Of a stretch of 64,000 bases of DNA, positions 51,850 to 60,835 are shown piece after piece (position 1 is the first letter of the stretch; each line of letters starts with the position of its first letter). A model generated the notes under the pieces. It saw nothing but the letters and a program-made list of their open reading frames with translations. It ran no database searches and was not told the DNA's origin. Source of the DNA: Clostridium_AF sediminicola (GTDB lineage: Bacteria; Bacillota; Clostridia; Clostridiales; Clostridiaceae); contig NZ_BAABMF010000005.1 of the NCBI RefSeq assembly GCF_050402865.1, positions 186,001-250,000 of the forward strand. Direction: 5' to 3'. The translations under genes and the position numbers were made by a program.

Positions 51850-53994
51850 TTAAAACTTTTCTTCCGGATTTTCCTCATCTGCATTTTTAACCAAATCAAA
51901 ATATATTTCATGATTATCTAAGTCTACCCTTGAAACAATAATTTTTACGTTATCACCAAGTTTATATACATTTTTTGTTCTTTCTCCAATTAAACACAAA
52001 TGCTGATCATCATAAATATAATAGTCATCATCAAATGCACTTATATGAACTAACCCTTCTACTGTATTTGGTAATTCAACAAACATACCAAAATTAGTGA
52101 CTGATGAAACTATTCCTTCATATTCTTCACCAATTCTTTCACTCATATATTCAGCTTTCTTTAAATCATCAACTTCTCTTTCAGCCTCTTGTGCTATTCT
52201 TTCCATATCTGAGGATTGCATTGAAGCATACTCTACTGAACCCCTCAAGCTTTTATCTCTACCTTCATCAATTTTTCCATTTATGAATTCTTTAATTATC
52301 CTATGAATCATTAAATCTGGATATCTTCTAATAGGAGAAGTAAAGTGACAATAATATTTAGCTGCTAACCCAAAATGTCCTATAGCTGCTGGAGAATATT
52401 TAGCTTGTTTCATTGACCTGAGAAGTAGCGTGTTTACTACTGTCTCTTCTTTCTGTCCTTTTACTTTCTGAACTACACTCTGAAGCAATTTAGGATGAAT
52501 GTCATTTTTAAATCTAACTACATAACCTAAATTGTATGCAAACTCATTAAATTTTTGAAGCTTTTCTTCATCCGGCTCTTCATGTATTCTGTAAACAAAA
52601 GGTGTGTTAGACCAATACATATGTTCAGCAATAGTCTCGTTACAAACTAACATAAACTCTTCAATTATTCTATTAGCTATTGCCCTTTCATATGGTTTTA
52701 TTTCTACTGGCTTTCCGACTTCATTCAGTATGATTTTACATTCTTCAAAATCGAAGTCTATAGCTCCTCTTCTAATTCTCTTAGCGTAAAGTATTTCACA
52801 TAATTTTTCCATTGTTTTAAAATCATCTACTAGATAATCATATTTTTGTTTAAGTTCTTTATCGTCATCTCTTAATATTTTTGTTACATCAGAGTATGTC
52901 ATTCGTTCATTTGTTTTTATAACACTTTCAACAATTCTATAATCAACAACTTTTCCTTCAGTATTTATTTCCATAAAACAAGTCATTGCAAGTCTATCTA
53001 CCTTTGGATTTAAACTACAAATACCATTTGATAATTCTTTTGGCAACATCGGTATTACCCTATCTATTAAATAAACAGATGTTGCTCTCTTCAATGCTTC
53101 TTTATCTAATGGATTCTTTTCTTTAACATAATGAGATACATCCGCAATGTGTACACCTAATAAATAGTTGCCGTTCTCTAACTTCTGAATAGAAACTGCA
53201 TCGTCTAAATCCTTTGCGTCAGCCCCGTCAATAGTTACCATTCTTATGCCTCGTAGATCTTCTCTTCTCTTATATTCCTCATTTGAAATATCCGTAGAGA
53301 TATTTCTTGCATAGTTCTGAACTTTTTCCGGGAAATACTCCGGTAAGTTAAACTTCTTAATTATTGTTAGAATATCTATTCCCTGTTCACCTTTCTGACC
53401 TATTATATCAATTATCTTGCCTTCAGGATTTCTTCTATTATCAGGCCATTTTGTGATTTCTACAATAACTATGTCTTTATTTTTAGCATTTTTAGAATCT
53501 GCTTTTGCTACGAATACATCCTGGAATATTCTTTTTTCTTCTGGAACCACAAATCCAAAATTCTTACTATCTTCATAAGTCCCTATAACTCTAGTATTTG
53601 TCCTTTCTACTATTCTTACAATTTCTCCTTCACGCTTTTTGCCGCCATTCTCTTCTTTTGTAACTTTTGCTATTACTTTATCTCCGTTCATAGCACCATT
53701 CATAAATGAAGAAGTTATAAATACATCTGGGCTACCATCTTGTGGAATAACAAACCCAAATCCTTTTTGATGTCCTTGAAGTTTTCCAACTACTAAACCC
53801 ATTCTTTCAGGAATTCCATATAATTTTTTTCTATTTTTTATTATATGACCTTCCTCTACCATTTCCTTAAGTAATTTTTTAAGACTTTCTATATCTCTTT
53901 TATTTACGCCTAAAATATAAGCTAATTCTTTAATATTCATAGGTTTATATGCTTTTTCTTCCATAAAGCCTAAAATAATTTTTTTCATATCCAT
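51850..53994 (-). CDS. rnr: Ribonuclease R
   Basis: 714 residues: N-terminal winged-helix domain (~1-65, LAYILGVNKRDIESLKKLLK), two cold-shock domains (GHQKGFGFVIPQDGSPDVFI), the RNB catalytic domain with the acidic cluster in VTIDGADAKDLDDAVSIQ, and a C-terminal S1 domain (EYEGIVSSVTNFGMFVELPN). It is a processive 3'-5' exoribonuclease that degrades structured RNA and works with tmRNA in trans-translation quality control. AGGAGGC lies seven bases before the ATG. The usual basic tail is short, ending DEENPEEKF. Confidence 0.96.
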   Translation of the reverse strand: MDMKKIILGFMEEKAYKPMNIKELAYILGVNKRDIESLKKLLKEMVEEGHIIKNRKKLYGIPERMGLVVGKLQGHQKGFGFVIPQDGSPDVFITSSFMNGAMNGDKVIAKVTKEENGGKKREGEIVRIVERTNTRVIGTYEDSKNFGFVVPEEKRIFQDVFVAKADSKNAKNKDIVIVEITKWPDNRRNPEGKIIDIIGQKGEQGIDILTIIKKFNLPEYFPEKVQNYARNISTDISNEEYKRREDLRGIRMVTIDGADAKDLDDAVSIQKLENGNYLLGVHIADVSHYVKEKNPLDKEALKRATSVYLIDRVIPMLPKELSNGICSLNPKVDRLAMTCFMEINTEGKVVDYRIVESVIKTNERMTYSDVTKILRDDDKELKQKYDYLVDDFKTMEKLCEILYAKRIRRGAIDFDFEECKIILNEVGKPVEIKPYERAIANRIIEEFMLVCNETIAEHMYWSNTPFVYRIHEEPDEEKLQKFNEFAYNLGYVVRFKNDIHPKLLQSVVQKVKGQKEETVVNTLLLRSMKQAKYSPAAIGHFGLAAKYYCHFTSPIRRYPDLMIHRIIKEFINGKIDEGRDKSLRGSVEYASMQSSDMERIAQEAEREVDDLKKAEYMSERIGEEYEGIVSSVTNFGMFVELPNTVEGLVHISAFDDDYYIYDDQHLCLIGERTKNVYKLGDNVKIIVSRVDLDNHEIYFDLVKNADEENPEEKF

Positions 53995-54245
53995 ATGTAT
54001 GCCTCCTAAATTATAACTCTTCCTATATTTTTAACTATTTTATCTTAAATATACAAAAATAAGTTTTCGTAGTACAAATCTATGTAGGTATATTACTTCA
54101 ATCTAAATATTTTAAAAAATCTACTCTTAATAGTACATTACAATTTGACACTACTATAAATAAGCATACGAAATAGTTATCTATAGTATACCTATTGTTC
54201 TAATAAAAAAGCAATATGTTTTTCCATAGTATTCCTACTTTTATG

Positions 54246-54367
54246 TATAAAAAAGGCATCAAAGCCGCTTCGCTATGGAACCTTATGTTCCCTTCGACGA
54301 TGCTATCGCATCTGAGCACCCTCCTAAAAGAAGCGGGGAATACTTCCCATGCACCCCTTCATTTTTT
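54246..54367. ncRNA. Candidate structured RNA between rnr and hppA, unidentified
   Basis: A GC-richer island in an AT-rich gap. CCGCTTC pairs with GAAGCGG about 60 nt away, enclosing hairpins GGAACCTTATGTTCC and GATGCTATCGCATC. On the plus strand GGGG...CCCC is followed by TTCATTTTTTT; on the minus strand GGCTTTGATGCC is followed by TTTTTT, so either strand could be transcribed and terminated. No known RNA family fits by eye and there is no reading frame. Confidence 0.4.
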
Positions 54368-54407
54368 TATTACATAGGAAAGTATAAAATTTATACTTTC
54401 CTATGTA

Positions 54408-54443
54408 ATAAAAAAAAGTAGTGACCTAATTTGATCACTACTT
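54408..54443 (-). terminator. Terminator of hppA
   Basis: AAGTAGTGA / TCACTACTT is followed by eight T residues on the minus strand. Next to it (about 54369-54413) lies a palindrome with 22 bp arms whose core is GGAAAGTATAAA. Confidence 0.8.
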
Positions 54444-54448
54444 ATCTA

Positions 54449-56473
54449 CTATTTAAATAAATTTATTAAGATTCCGCCGTATTCAGCTAATACTGGAGCG
54501 AATACAAGAGAAACTATTGTCATAAGTTTTATCAAGATATTCATTGCAGGACCTGAAGTATCCTTGAATGGATCACCTACTGTATCTCCTACAACTGCTG
54601 CTTTATGAGCGTCGCTACCTTTACCACCGTGAGCTCCGCCCTCAATGTATTTCTTAGCGTTATCCCAAGCACCACCAGCGTTAGCCATCATAATAGCCAT
54701 TAATACACCAGCTGCAACGGCACCAGCGATTAAACCACCTAATGCTTCAACTCCAAGTAAGAAACCAACACCTAAAGGTACTACTATTGCAAGTATACCA
54801 GGTAACATCATTTCTTTTAAAGCTGCCGCAGTAGAGATATCAACACATCTCTTATAATCAGGCTTAGTTGTACCTTCCATAACTCCTGGAATGTTTTTGA
54901 ATTGAGATCTAACTTCTTCAATCATTTCAAAAGCAGCTTTACCAACAGATTCCATTGTTAAAGCACCAAATAAGAATGGAAGCATTGCTCCAATTAATAA
55001 TCCTACTAATGTTACAGGAGTTAATAAATCGATTTTTTCTAATCCAGTTACTTGAGCATAAGAAGCAAATAATGCTAAAGCTGTTAATGCAGCTGAACCA
55101 ATAGCGAATCCTTTACCAATTGCTGCAGTTGTATTACCAACAGCATCAAGCTTATCAGTTATTTTTCTAACTGATGGGTCTAATTCAGCCATTTCAGCAA
55201 TACCACCAGCATTATCAGCAATAGGTCCATAAGCATCTACTGCAATTGTAATACCAGCTGTAGATAGCATACCGATAGCCGCTAAAGATATACCATATAA
55301 GCCCATAGCTACATCATTAGCTCCACCCATTATGTAGAATGACGCTAAAACACCAATCCCTATGAAAATAATAGGTAACATTGTAGAATACATACCGATA
55401 CCTAAACCAGAGATAATTGTAGTTGCAGCACCAGTTTCTGATTGTTTTCCAATTTTCTTAACATATTTATATTCATCAGAAGTATACATTTCAGTAACTT
55501 TACCAATTAGCATTCCAACAGCTAACCCTGCAACGATTGCAGCAAAAGCTCTTAAACTTCCAAAAGTAGTGTAACTTAATATTCCAGCAGCAACAATAAC
55601 TAATCCGCCTGCAATATAAGTTCCAGCATCTAATGCCTTTTGTGGGTTTTCACTTTTACTCTTTCTTGCTATAACAATTCCTATAATAGAAGCTATAATT
55701 CCTAAAGAAGCTAAAATCAATGGGAACATAATTTTAGTTGAATCCCCAGTAAATAGTGCAAATCCAAGAGTTAATGCAGAAATTAATGATCCTACATAAG
55801 ATTCAAATAAGTCAGCACCCATTCCTGCAACGTCACCAACATTATCTCCAACGTTATCAGCAATAACAGCTGGGTTTCTTGGGTCATCTTCAGGTATTCC
55901 TGCTTCAACCTTACCAACTAAGTCTGCACCAACGTCAGCAGCTTTAGTATAAATACCACCACCAACACGAGCAAACAATGCTATAGAACTAGCGCCTAAT
56001 CCAAAACCTGTTAATACTGATATATCATTTTGACCAAAGAAATAGTATAAAACCGTTAAACCTAACACACCTAAACCTACAACTGCCATTCCCATAACTG
56101 CTCCACCAGAAAATGCAATTTCTAAAGCTTTAGTTTGACCATTTTTCGCTGCTTCAGCTGTTCTTACATTTGCTTTAGTTGCAACTTGCATACCAAAGTA
56201 TCCCGCTGCTATTGAGAATAATGCACCAATTACAAAACATACTGCTGTTATTGGCTTAATTGCTACTCCAATAACAATTGCAACTACCACAATAAAGATT
56301 GCTAAGTATCTGTATTCTCTAGTTAAAAATGCCATAGCACCTTCATGAATATATCCAGCAATCTCCTTCATTCTGTCATTTCCAGCACTTTCTTTACTTA
56401 TACCATTGCTTAAAACTACCGCAAATACTAAAGCAACGACTGCTGCTCCTAATACTAATAGTAAAAAATCCAC
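54449..56473 (-). CDS. hppA: Membrane-bound ion-pumping pyrophosphatase
   Basis: 674 residues, 15-16 helices. Diphosphate-binding motifs DVGADLVGKVEAGIPEDDPR and ADNVGDNVGDVAGMGADL are present, with the C-terminal DNAKKYIEGG and DTVGDPFKDTSGPA. The segment GNTTAAIGKG has alanine where K+-independent enzymes have lysine, so it should be K+-dependent; such enzymes pump Na+, H+ or both. It conserves energy from PPi at the cytoplasmic membrane and fits an anaerobe with a Mrp-type antiporter. It lies 31 bp after secG and probably shares its transcript. Confidence 0.95.
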   Translation of the reverse strand: MDFLLLVLGAAVVALVFAVVLSNGISKESAGNDRMKEIAGYIHEGAMAFLTREYRYLAIFIVVVAIVIGVAIKPITAVCFVIGALFSIAAGYFGMQVATKANVRTAEAAKNGQTKALEIAFSGGAVMGMAVVGLGVLGLTVLYYFFGQNDISVLTGFGLGASSIALFARVGGGIYTKAADVGADLVGKVEAGIPEDDPRNPAVIADNVGDNVGDVAGMGADLFESYVGSLISALTLGFALFTGDSTKIMFPLILASLGIIASIIGIVIARKSKSENPQKALDAGTYIAGGLVIVAAGILSYTTFGSLRAFAAIVAGLAVGMLIGKVTEMYTSDEYKYVKKIGKQSETGAATTIISGLGIGMYSTMLPIIFIGIGVLASFYIMGGANDVAMGLYGISLAAIGMLSTAGITIAVDAYGPIADNAGGIAEMAELDPSVRKITDKLDAVGNTTAAIGKGFAIGSAALTALALFASYAQVTGLEKIDLLTPVTLVGLLIGAMLPFLFGALTMESVGKAAFEMIEEVRSQFKNIPGVMEGTTKPDYKRCVDISTAAALKEMMLPGILAIVVPLGVGFLLGVEALGGLIAGAVAAGVLMAIMMANAGGAWDNAKKYIEGGAHGGKGSDAHKAAVVGDTVGDPFKDTSGPAMNILIKLMTIVSLVFAPVLAEYGGILINLFK

Positions 56474-56504
56474 CCTTAACTCCTCCTAAACTTAATATAA
56501 TTCT

Positions 56505-56732
56505 TTATTTTATTATACTTATAGCACTTGTTAATAAAAGAAATAAAACAGCTAAAATCACTGTAGCCTTAGATAGCACTGATTCACGTGTTTTAGTCTT
56601 ATTCTTAGATAAAAAAGTTTCTGCCCCTGAAGATACTAAATTAAAACCGTCAGCTTTTCCTGGCTGTAGCATAACTACGACAATCAATAGAACTGAAACT
56701 ATCACTAATAAAACAGTTAAAAATGTGTGCAT
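56505..56732 (-). CDS. secG: Preprotein translocase subunit SecG
   Basis: 75 residues from the ATG nine bases after GGAGG; two other in-frame starts upstream (56738 and 56750) overlap the ribosome binding site. Two helices (TFLTVLLVIVSVLLIVVVML and the C-terminal ILAVLFLLLTSAISI) flank the SecG signature QPGKADGFN...GAETFLSKNKTKT. It is an accessory subunit of the SecYEG channel. It lies between eno and hppA, as is common in Clostridia. A family 3 leader hairpin lies directly upstream. Confidence 0.92.
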   Translation of the reverse strand: MHTFLTVLLVIVSVLLIVVVMLQPGKADGFNLVSSGAETFLSKNKTKTRESVLSKATVILAVLFLLLTSAISIIK

Positions 56733-56754
56733 GGCCATACACCTCCTCAATTAT

Positions 56755-56854
56755 GGGTCGGCTAAAAAATTATTTTCCACTTTTGTCATCAAAATATTGA
56801 TGTTTCTGCATTTTTTGATGGTAATATAGTGCAAGTTATTTTTTTATGCTCCCC
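56755..56854 (-). promoter_or_regulatory. Family 3 leader hairpin before secG
   Basis: In gene orientation it opens with GGGGAGCATAAAAAAATAAC and closes with TAATTTTTTAGCCGACCC. The upper stem CCATCAAAAAA / TTTTGATG differs in sequence from the copies before the FAA hydrolase gene and gpmI but keeps pairing. It ends about 23 nt before the secG start. Confidence 0.65.
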
Positions 56855-56965
56855 AAGTACAAATGCAATAAGTAAAATACTTTCTTGCATATTTAACAAA
56901 GTTTATTTTATCATATAGCTCAAAGATTTACAATCTAATTTTGATATAACAATTATTTCAAAATA

Positions 56966-57003
56966 AAAACAAAGAGGATTCAAAACTGATTCCTCTTTGT
57001 TTT
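56966..57003 (-). terminator. Terminator of eno
   Basis: AACAAAGAGGAATC / GATTCCTCTTTGTT-type hairpin followed by TTTTTATTT on the minus strand, 12 bp after the eno stop. Confidence 0.85.
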
Positions 57004-57014
57004 GATATATATTT

Positions 57015-58313
57015 TTATTTTAAGTTATAGAAAGCAGATCTTCCTCTATACTCAGCCATATTTCCTAATTCTTCTTCAATTCTTAATAATTGATTATATT
57101 TTGCAACTCTTTCTGATCTAGATGGTGCACCTGTTTTGATTTGACCAGCATTTGTAGCTACTACTAAGTCTGCAATTGTAGTATCTTCTGTTTCACCAGA
57201 TCTATGAGATACAACAGCAGTGTATCCAGCTCTTGCTGCCATTTCGATAGCATTTAAAGTTTCAGTTAAAGTACCGATTTGGTTTAATTTAATTAAGATA
57301 GAGTTTGCAGTCTCTTTTTCAATACCCATAGAAAGTCTATCTGTATTAGTTACGAATAAGTCATCTCCAACTAATTGGATTTTATCACCAACTTTATCAG
57401 TTAAGAATTTCCATCCTTCCCAATCTTCTTCAGCCATTCCATCTTCGATTGATATGATTGGATATTTTTCTACTAAATCAACATAGAAATCTGCCATTTG
57501 TTCTGGTGTTAAAGTTTTGCCTTCACCTTTTAATTCATACATATTTGTATCAGTGTTGAAGAACTCAGAAGAAGCTGGATCTAATGCAATAAAGATATCT
57601 TTTCCTGCTTCGTATCCTGCAGCTTTGATAGCTTCAAGGATAACTTTAATAGCATCTTCGTTGCTATCTAAATCTGGAGCAAAACCACCTTCGTCACCTA
57701 CACCAGTTGCTAATCCTTTTTTATTTAAGATAGATTTTAATGCATGGAATACTTCTGCACACATTCTTAATGCTTCAGCAAATGAAGTTGCTCCAACAGG
57801 CATAACCATGAATTCTTGTAAATCTACATTGTTATCTGCATGAGAACCACCGTTCATTATATTCATCATTGGAACTGGTAATACTTTAGCATTAACTCCA
57901 CCAATGTATTGGTATAAGCTTAAACCTAAAGATTCAGCAGCCGCTCTAGCACATGCTAAAGATACTCCTAACATAGCATTAGCACCTAATTTAGCTTTAT
58001 TATCTGTACCATCTAATGCGATCATTGCTTTATCTATAGCAACTTGGTCTAAAACATTCATTCCAATTATTTCGTCAGCTATAAGCGTATTTACATTCTC
58101 TACTGCTTTTAATACACCTTTACCCAAATATACATCTTTGTCTCCATCTCTTAATTCAACTGCTTCAAATATTCCAGTAGAAGCTCCTGATGGTACTGCT
58201 GCTCTTCCTACAACACTATCTTCTAAAGTAACTTCAACTTCAACAGTTGGGTTTCCTCTTGAATCCAAAATTTGTCTTGCGTAAACGTCCATTATTTCTA
58301 AATGCATTTTCAT
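57015..58313 (-). CDS. eno: Enolase
   Basis: 432 residues. Converts 2-phosphoglycerate to phosphoenolpyruvate. Signatures: ARQILDSRGNPTVEVEVTLE at the N-terminus, GGSHADNNVDLQEFMVMPVG, SIEDGMAEEDWEGWK (metal ligand and catalytic region), LVGDDLFVTN, ILIKLNQIGTLTETL with the catalytic lysine, and VVSHRSGETEDTTIADL. AGGAGGA precedes the ATG. It is the last gene of the glycolytic run and has a strong terminator, so secG and hppA downstream need their own start. Confidence 0.97.
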   Translation of the reverse strand: MKMHLEIMDVYARQILDSRGNPTVEVEVTLEDSVVGRAAVPSGASTGIFEAVELRDGDKDVYLGKGVLKAVENVNTLIADEIIGMNVLDQVAIDKAMIALDGTDNKAKLGANAMLGVSLACARAAAESLGLSLYQYIGGVNAKVLPVPMMNIMNGGSHADNNVDLQEFMVMPVGATSFAEALRMCAEVFHALKSILNKKGLATGVGDEGGFAPDLDSNEDAIKVILEAIKAAGYEAGKDIFIALDPASSEFFNTDTNMYELKGEGKTLTPEQMADFYVDLVEKYPIISIEDGMAEEDWEGWKFLTDKVGDKIQLVGDDLFVTNTDRLSMGIEKETANSILIKLNQIGTLTETLNAIEMAARAGYTAVVSHRSGETEDTTIADLVVATNAGQIKTGAPSRSERVAKYNQLLRIEEELGNMAEYRGRSAFYNLK

Positions 58314-58372
58314 ATTAAATCCTCCTAAATTTTAAATTAATATTTTTTAATTATTAGTTTAGCAATTTTTAT

Positions 58373-59911
58373 TTACTTTACAATTAAGCTTTTTCCTGTC
58401 ATTTCTGCTGGTACTTCTTTATTCATAACTCCTAGTAACGTAGGTGCAAGATCAGCCAAAATCCCGCCTTCTCTCAAAGTTACTTTTCTTTCATCATTTG
58501 AAATATATACTAATGGTACTGGATTAGTAGTGTGTGCAGTCATTGGTTTTCCATTGGAATAATCAATCATTTGCTCTGAATTACCATGGTCAGCTGTAAT
58601 AAATACTTTTCCATCTTTCTCTAGCATCTTATCTACAACTTTTCCAACACACTCATCTACCACACTTATTGCTTTAGCTGCTGCTTCCATAACTCCAGTA
58701 TGCCCAACCATATCAGGGTTGGCAAAATTAAGTATTATTAAGTCATATTTATTAGAATCAATTCTTTTTAGAACTTCATCAGTTACTTCATAAGCACTCA
58801 TTTCAGGTTGTAAATCGTAAGTTGCAACTTTTGGTGATGGTATTAATGCTCTATCTTCATTTGCATTTGGTGTTTCAACTCCACCATTGAAGAAAAATGT
58901 AACATGAGCATATTTTTCAGTTTCCGCTATTCTCAATTGGTTTAAACCTAATTTACTAACATACTCACCTAAAGTGTTTTCATAACTTTCAGATTTAAAA
59001 GCAACTTCTACATTTTCAATAGTTTTATCATACTCTGTCATAGTAATATAAGTTAAATCTAAGTTCTTTCTTTCAAATCCTTCAAAAACTTTATCATTCA
59101 AAGCTCTTGTTATTTCTCTTGCTCTATCTGGTCTAAAATTGAAGAAAACAACTGAATCTTCATCTTTTATTGTATCTAACGGCTTTCCATCCTCTACTAT
59201 AACTGTAGGAAGAACAAACTCGTCATTCTTATTATCATGATAAGAAGCTTCTATTGCTTTCATTGCACTAACTGATAATTCACCTTTACCGTTTACTAAT
59301 GCATCATAAGCAAGTTCTACTCTTTCCCATCTGTTATCTCTATCCATAGCGTAATATCTACCACTTAAAGTAGCGATTTTCCCCACACCAATTTCATCCA
59401 TATAATCTTCTATTTCTTCAATATAATTTATTGCAGATGTAGGAGGTGTATCTCTACCATCTAAAAAAGCATGAAGATAAACTTTTTCTAATCCATTATC
59501 CTTTGCTAATTGAAGTAATCCCTTCAAATGTTCAATGTGTGAGTGGACTCCACCATCAGACAATAAACCTAACAGGTGAAGAGAAGAGTTATTCACTTTA
59601 GCATTGTTAACAGCCTTTAAAAGTGCTTCATTTTCAAAGAAATCGCCATCTTTTATGGATTTTGTGATTCTAGTAAGAGCTTGATATATCACTCTACCTG
59701 CACCAATATTTAAATGTCCAACTTCTGAGTTACCCATTTGACCATCTGGCAGTCCAACTGAAAGCCCACTTGCTCCAATTGTTGTGTGAGGATAATTTTC
59801 CCAAAGTTTTTCAAAATTTTCTGTATCTCCTACTCTGATTGCATTACCGTCTTCTCTATCTGAACATCCATAACCATCTAATATCATCAACATTACAGGC
59901 TTTTTAGTCAA
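58373..59911 (-). CDS. gpmI: Phosphoglycerate mutase, cofactor-independent
   Basis: 512 residues from the TTG behind GGGGGTGG; a second TTG seven codons upstream overlaps the site. Alkaline-phosphatase-superfamily enzyme with two Mn ions: DGYGCSDREDGNAI at the N-terminus, MGNSEVGHLNIGAGR with the catalytic serine, HLLGLLSDGGVHSHIEHL, and FITADHGNSEQM near the C-terminus. It interconverts 3- and 2-phosphoglycerate. It lies between tpiA and eno in the glycolytic cluster, behind a family 3 leader hairpin. Confidence 0.96.
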   Translation of the reverse strand: MTKKPVMLMILDGYGCSDREDGNAIRVGDTENFEKLWENYPHTTIGASGLSVGLPDGQMGNSEVGHLNIGAGRVIYQALTRITKSIKDGDFFENEALLKAVNNAKVNNSSLHLLGLLSDGGVHSHIEHLKGLLQLAKDNGLEKVYLHAFLDGRDTPPTSAINYIEEIEDYMDEIGVGKIATLSGRYYAMDRDNRWERVELAYDALVNGKGELSVSAMKAIEASYHDNKNDEFVLPTVIVEDGKPLDTIKDEDSVVFFNFRPDRAREITRALNDKVFEGFERKNLDLTYITMTEYDKTIENVEVAFKSESYENTLGEYVSKLGLNQLRIAETEKYAHVTFFFNGGVETPNANEDRALIPSPKVATYDLQPEMSAYEVTDEVLKRIDSNKYDLIILNFANPDMVGHTGVMEAAAKAISVVDECVGKVVDKMLEKDGKVFITADHGNSEQMIDYSNGKPMTAHTTNPVPLVYISNDERKVTLREGGILADLAPTLLGVMNKEVPAEMTGKSLIVK

Positions 59912-59931
59912 TTTCCCACCCCCAGGTTTCA

Positions 59932-60031
59932 AGGTTAGCTTAAGAATTACTGCCTCTTTTCATTGAAAAACATGCACTTTTCAAACATTTTTCAATGAAA
60001 TATAGCGGAAGTTATTCTTAAACTATCCCTA
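59932..60031 (-). promoter_or_regulatory. Family 3 leader hairpin before gpmI
   Basis: In gene orientation it opens with TAGGGATAGTTTAAGAATAA and closes with TAATTCTTAAGCTAACC. The upper stem TTTCATTGAAAAATG pairs with TTTTTCAATGAAA. It lies between tpiA and gpmI and ends about 20 nt before the TTG start. Confidence 0.65.
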
Positions 60032-60058
60032 TGTATTTAAAAACTATATAATCTAATA

Positions 60059-60811
60059 TTATTTATCGAAATTTACTATTGCAGCAAAATCTTCAGCTTT
60101 TAATGAAGCTCCACCTATTAATCCACCGTCAATGTGTTCTTTAGCCATTTGCTCTTTTATAGTATTAGGCTTAACTGAACCACCATATTGAATTCTAATC
60201 TTCTCAGCAGTTTCTTCCCCAAACATATCACCTACAGTTTTTCTACAAAATCCAATAGTTTCATTCGCTTGATCTGAAGTAGCAGTTTTACCTGTTCCTA
60301 TTGCCCATATTGGTTCATAAGCAATTACCATTTCTGAAACCTGAGCCGCATCCAATCCTGCTAAATCAAGTTTAATTTGCTTAGCTAAAACTTCTTCAGT
60401 TATATCTGATTCTCTCTCTTCTAAAGTTTCACCAATACATAATATAGGAATTAGTTTATGTTCAAATGCTTTTTTTAATTTTTTATTTAAAGCTTCATCT
60501 GTTTCTCCAAAATATGTTCTTCTTTCACTATGGCCTAAAATCACGTATTTAACCCCTAGTTCAGCGAGCATAGCAGGAGCAGTTTCACCAGTAAAAGCAC
60601 CTTTTTCTTCAAAATGCATATTTTGCGCACCAACTGAAATATTTGAATCTTTTGTTGCTTTTACAATTGCATCAAGAGATATTGTTGTAGGACAAACTAC
60701 AACTTCACTGTTAGCATCTTTAACTAATGGTTTTAAAGCTTCGATTAATTCTAATCCTTGAGATACTGTATTGTTCATTTTCCAGTTTCCTGCAATAATA
60801 GGTTTTCTCAT
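60059..60811 (-). CDS. tpiA: Triosephosphate isomerase
   Basis: 250 residues. N-terminal PIIAGNWKMNNT with the catalytic Lys, VKYVILGHSERRTYFGETDE with the catalytic His, VIAYEPIWAIGTGKTATSDQ with the catalytic Glu and mobile loop, and IQYGGSVKPNTIKE near the C-terminus. It interconverts dihydroxyacetone phosphate and glyceraldehyde-3-phosphate. Gene spacing of 24 bp after pgk suggests co-transcription. Confidence 0.97.
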   Translation of the reverse strand: MRKPIIAGNWKMNNTVSQGLELIEALKPLVKDANSEVVVCPTTISLDAIVKATKDSNISVGAQNMHFEEKGAFTGETAPAMLAELGVKYVILGHSERRTYFGETDEALNKKLKKAFEHKLIPILCIGETLEERESDITEEVLAKQIKLDLAGLDAAQVSEMVIAYEPIWAIGTGKTATSDQANETIGFCRKTVGDMFGEETAEKIRIQYGGSVKPNTIKEQMAKEHIDGGLIGGASLKAEDFAAIVNFDK

Positions 60812-60835
60812 TTTAACCCCACCTTAAATTATTAT

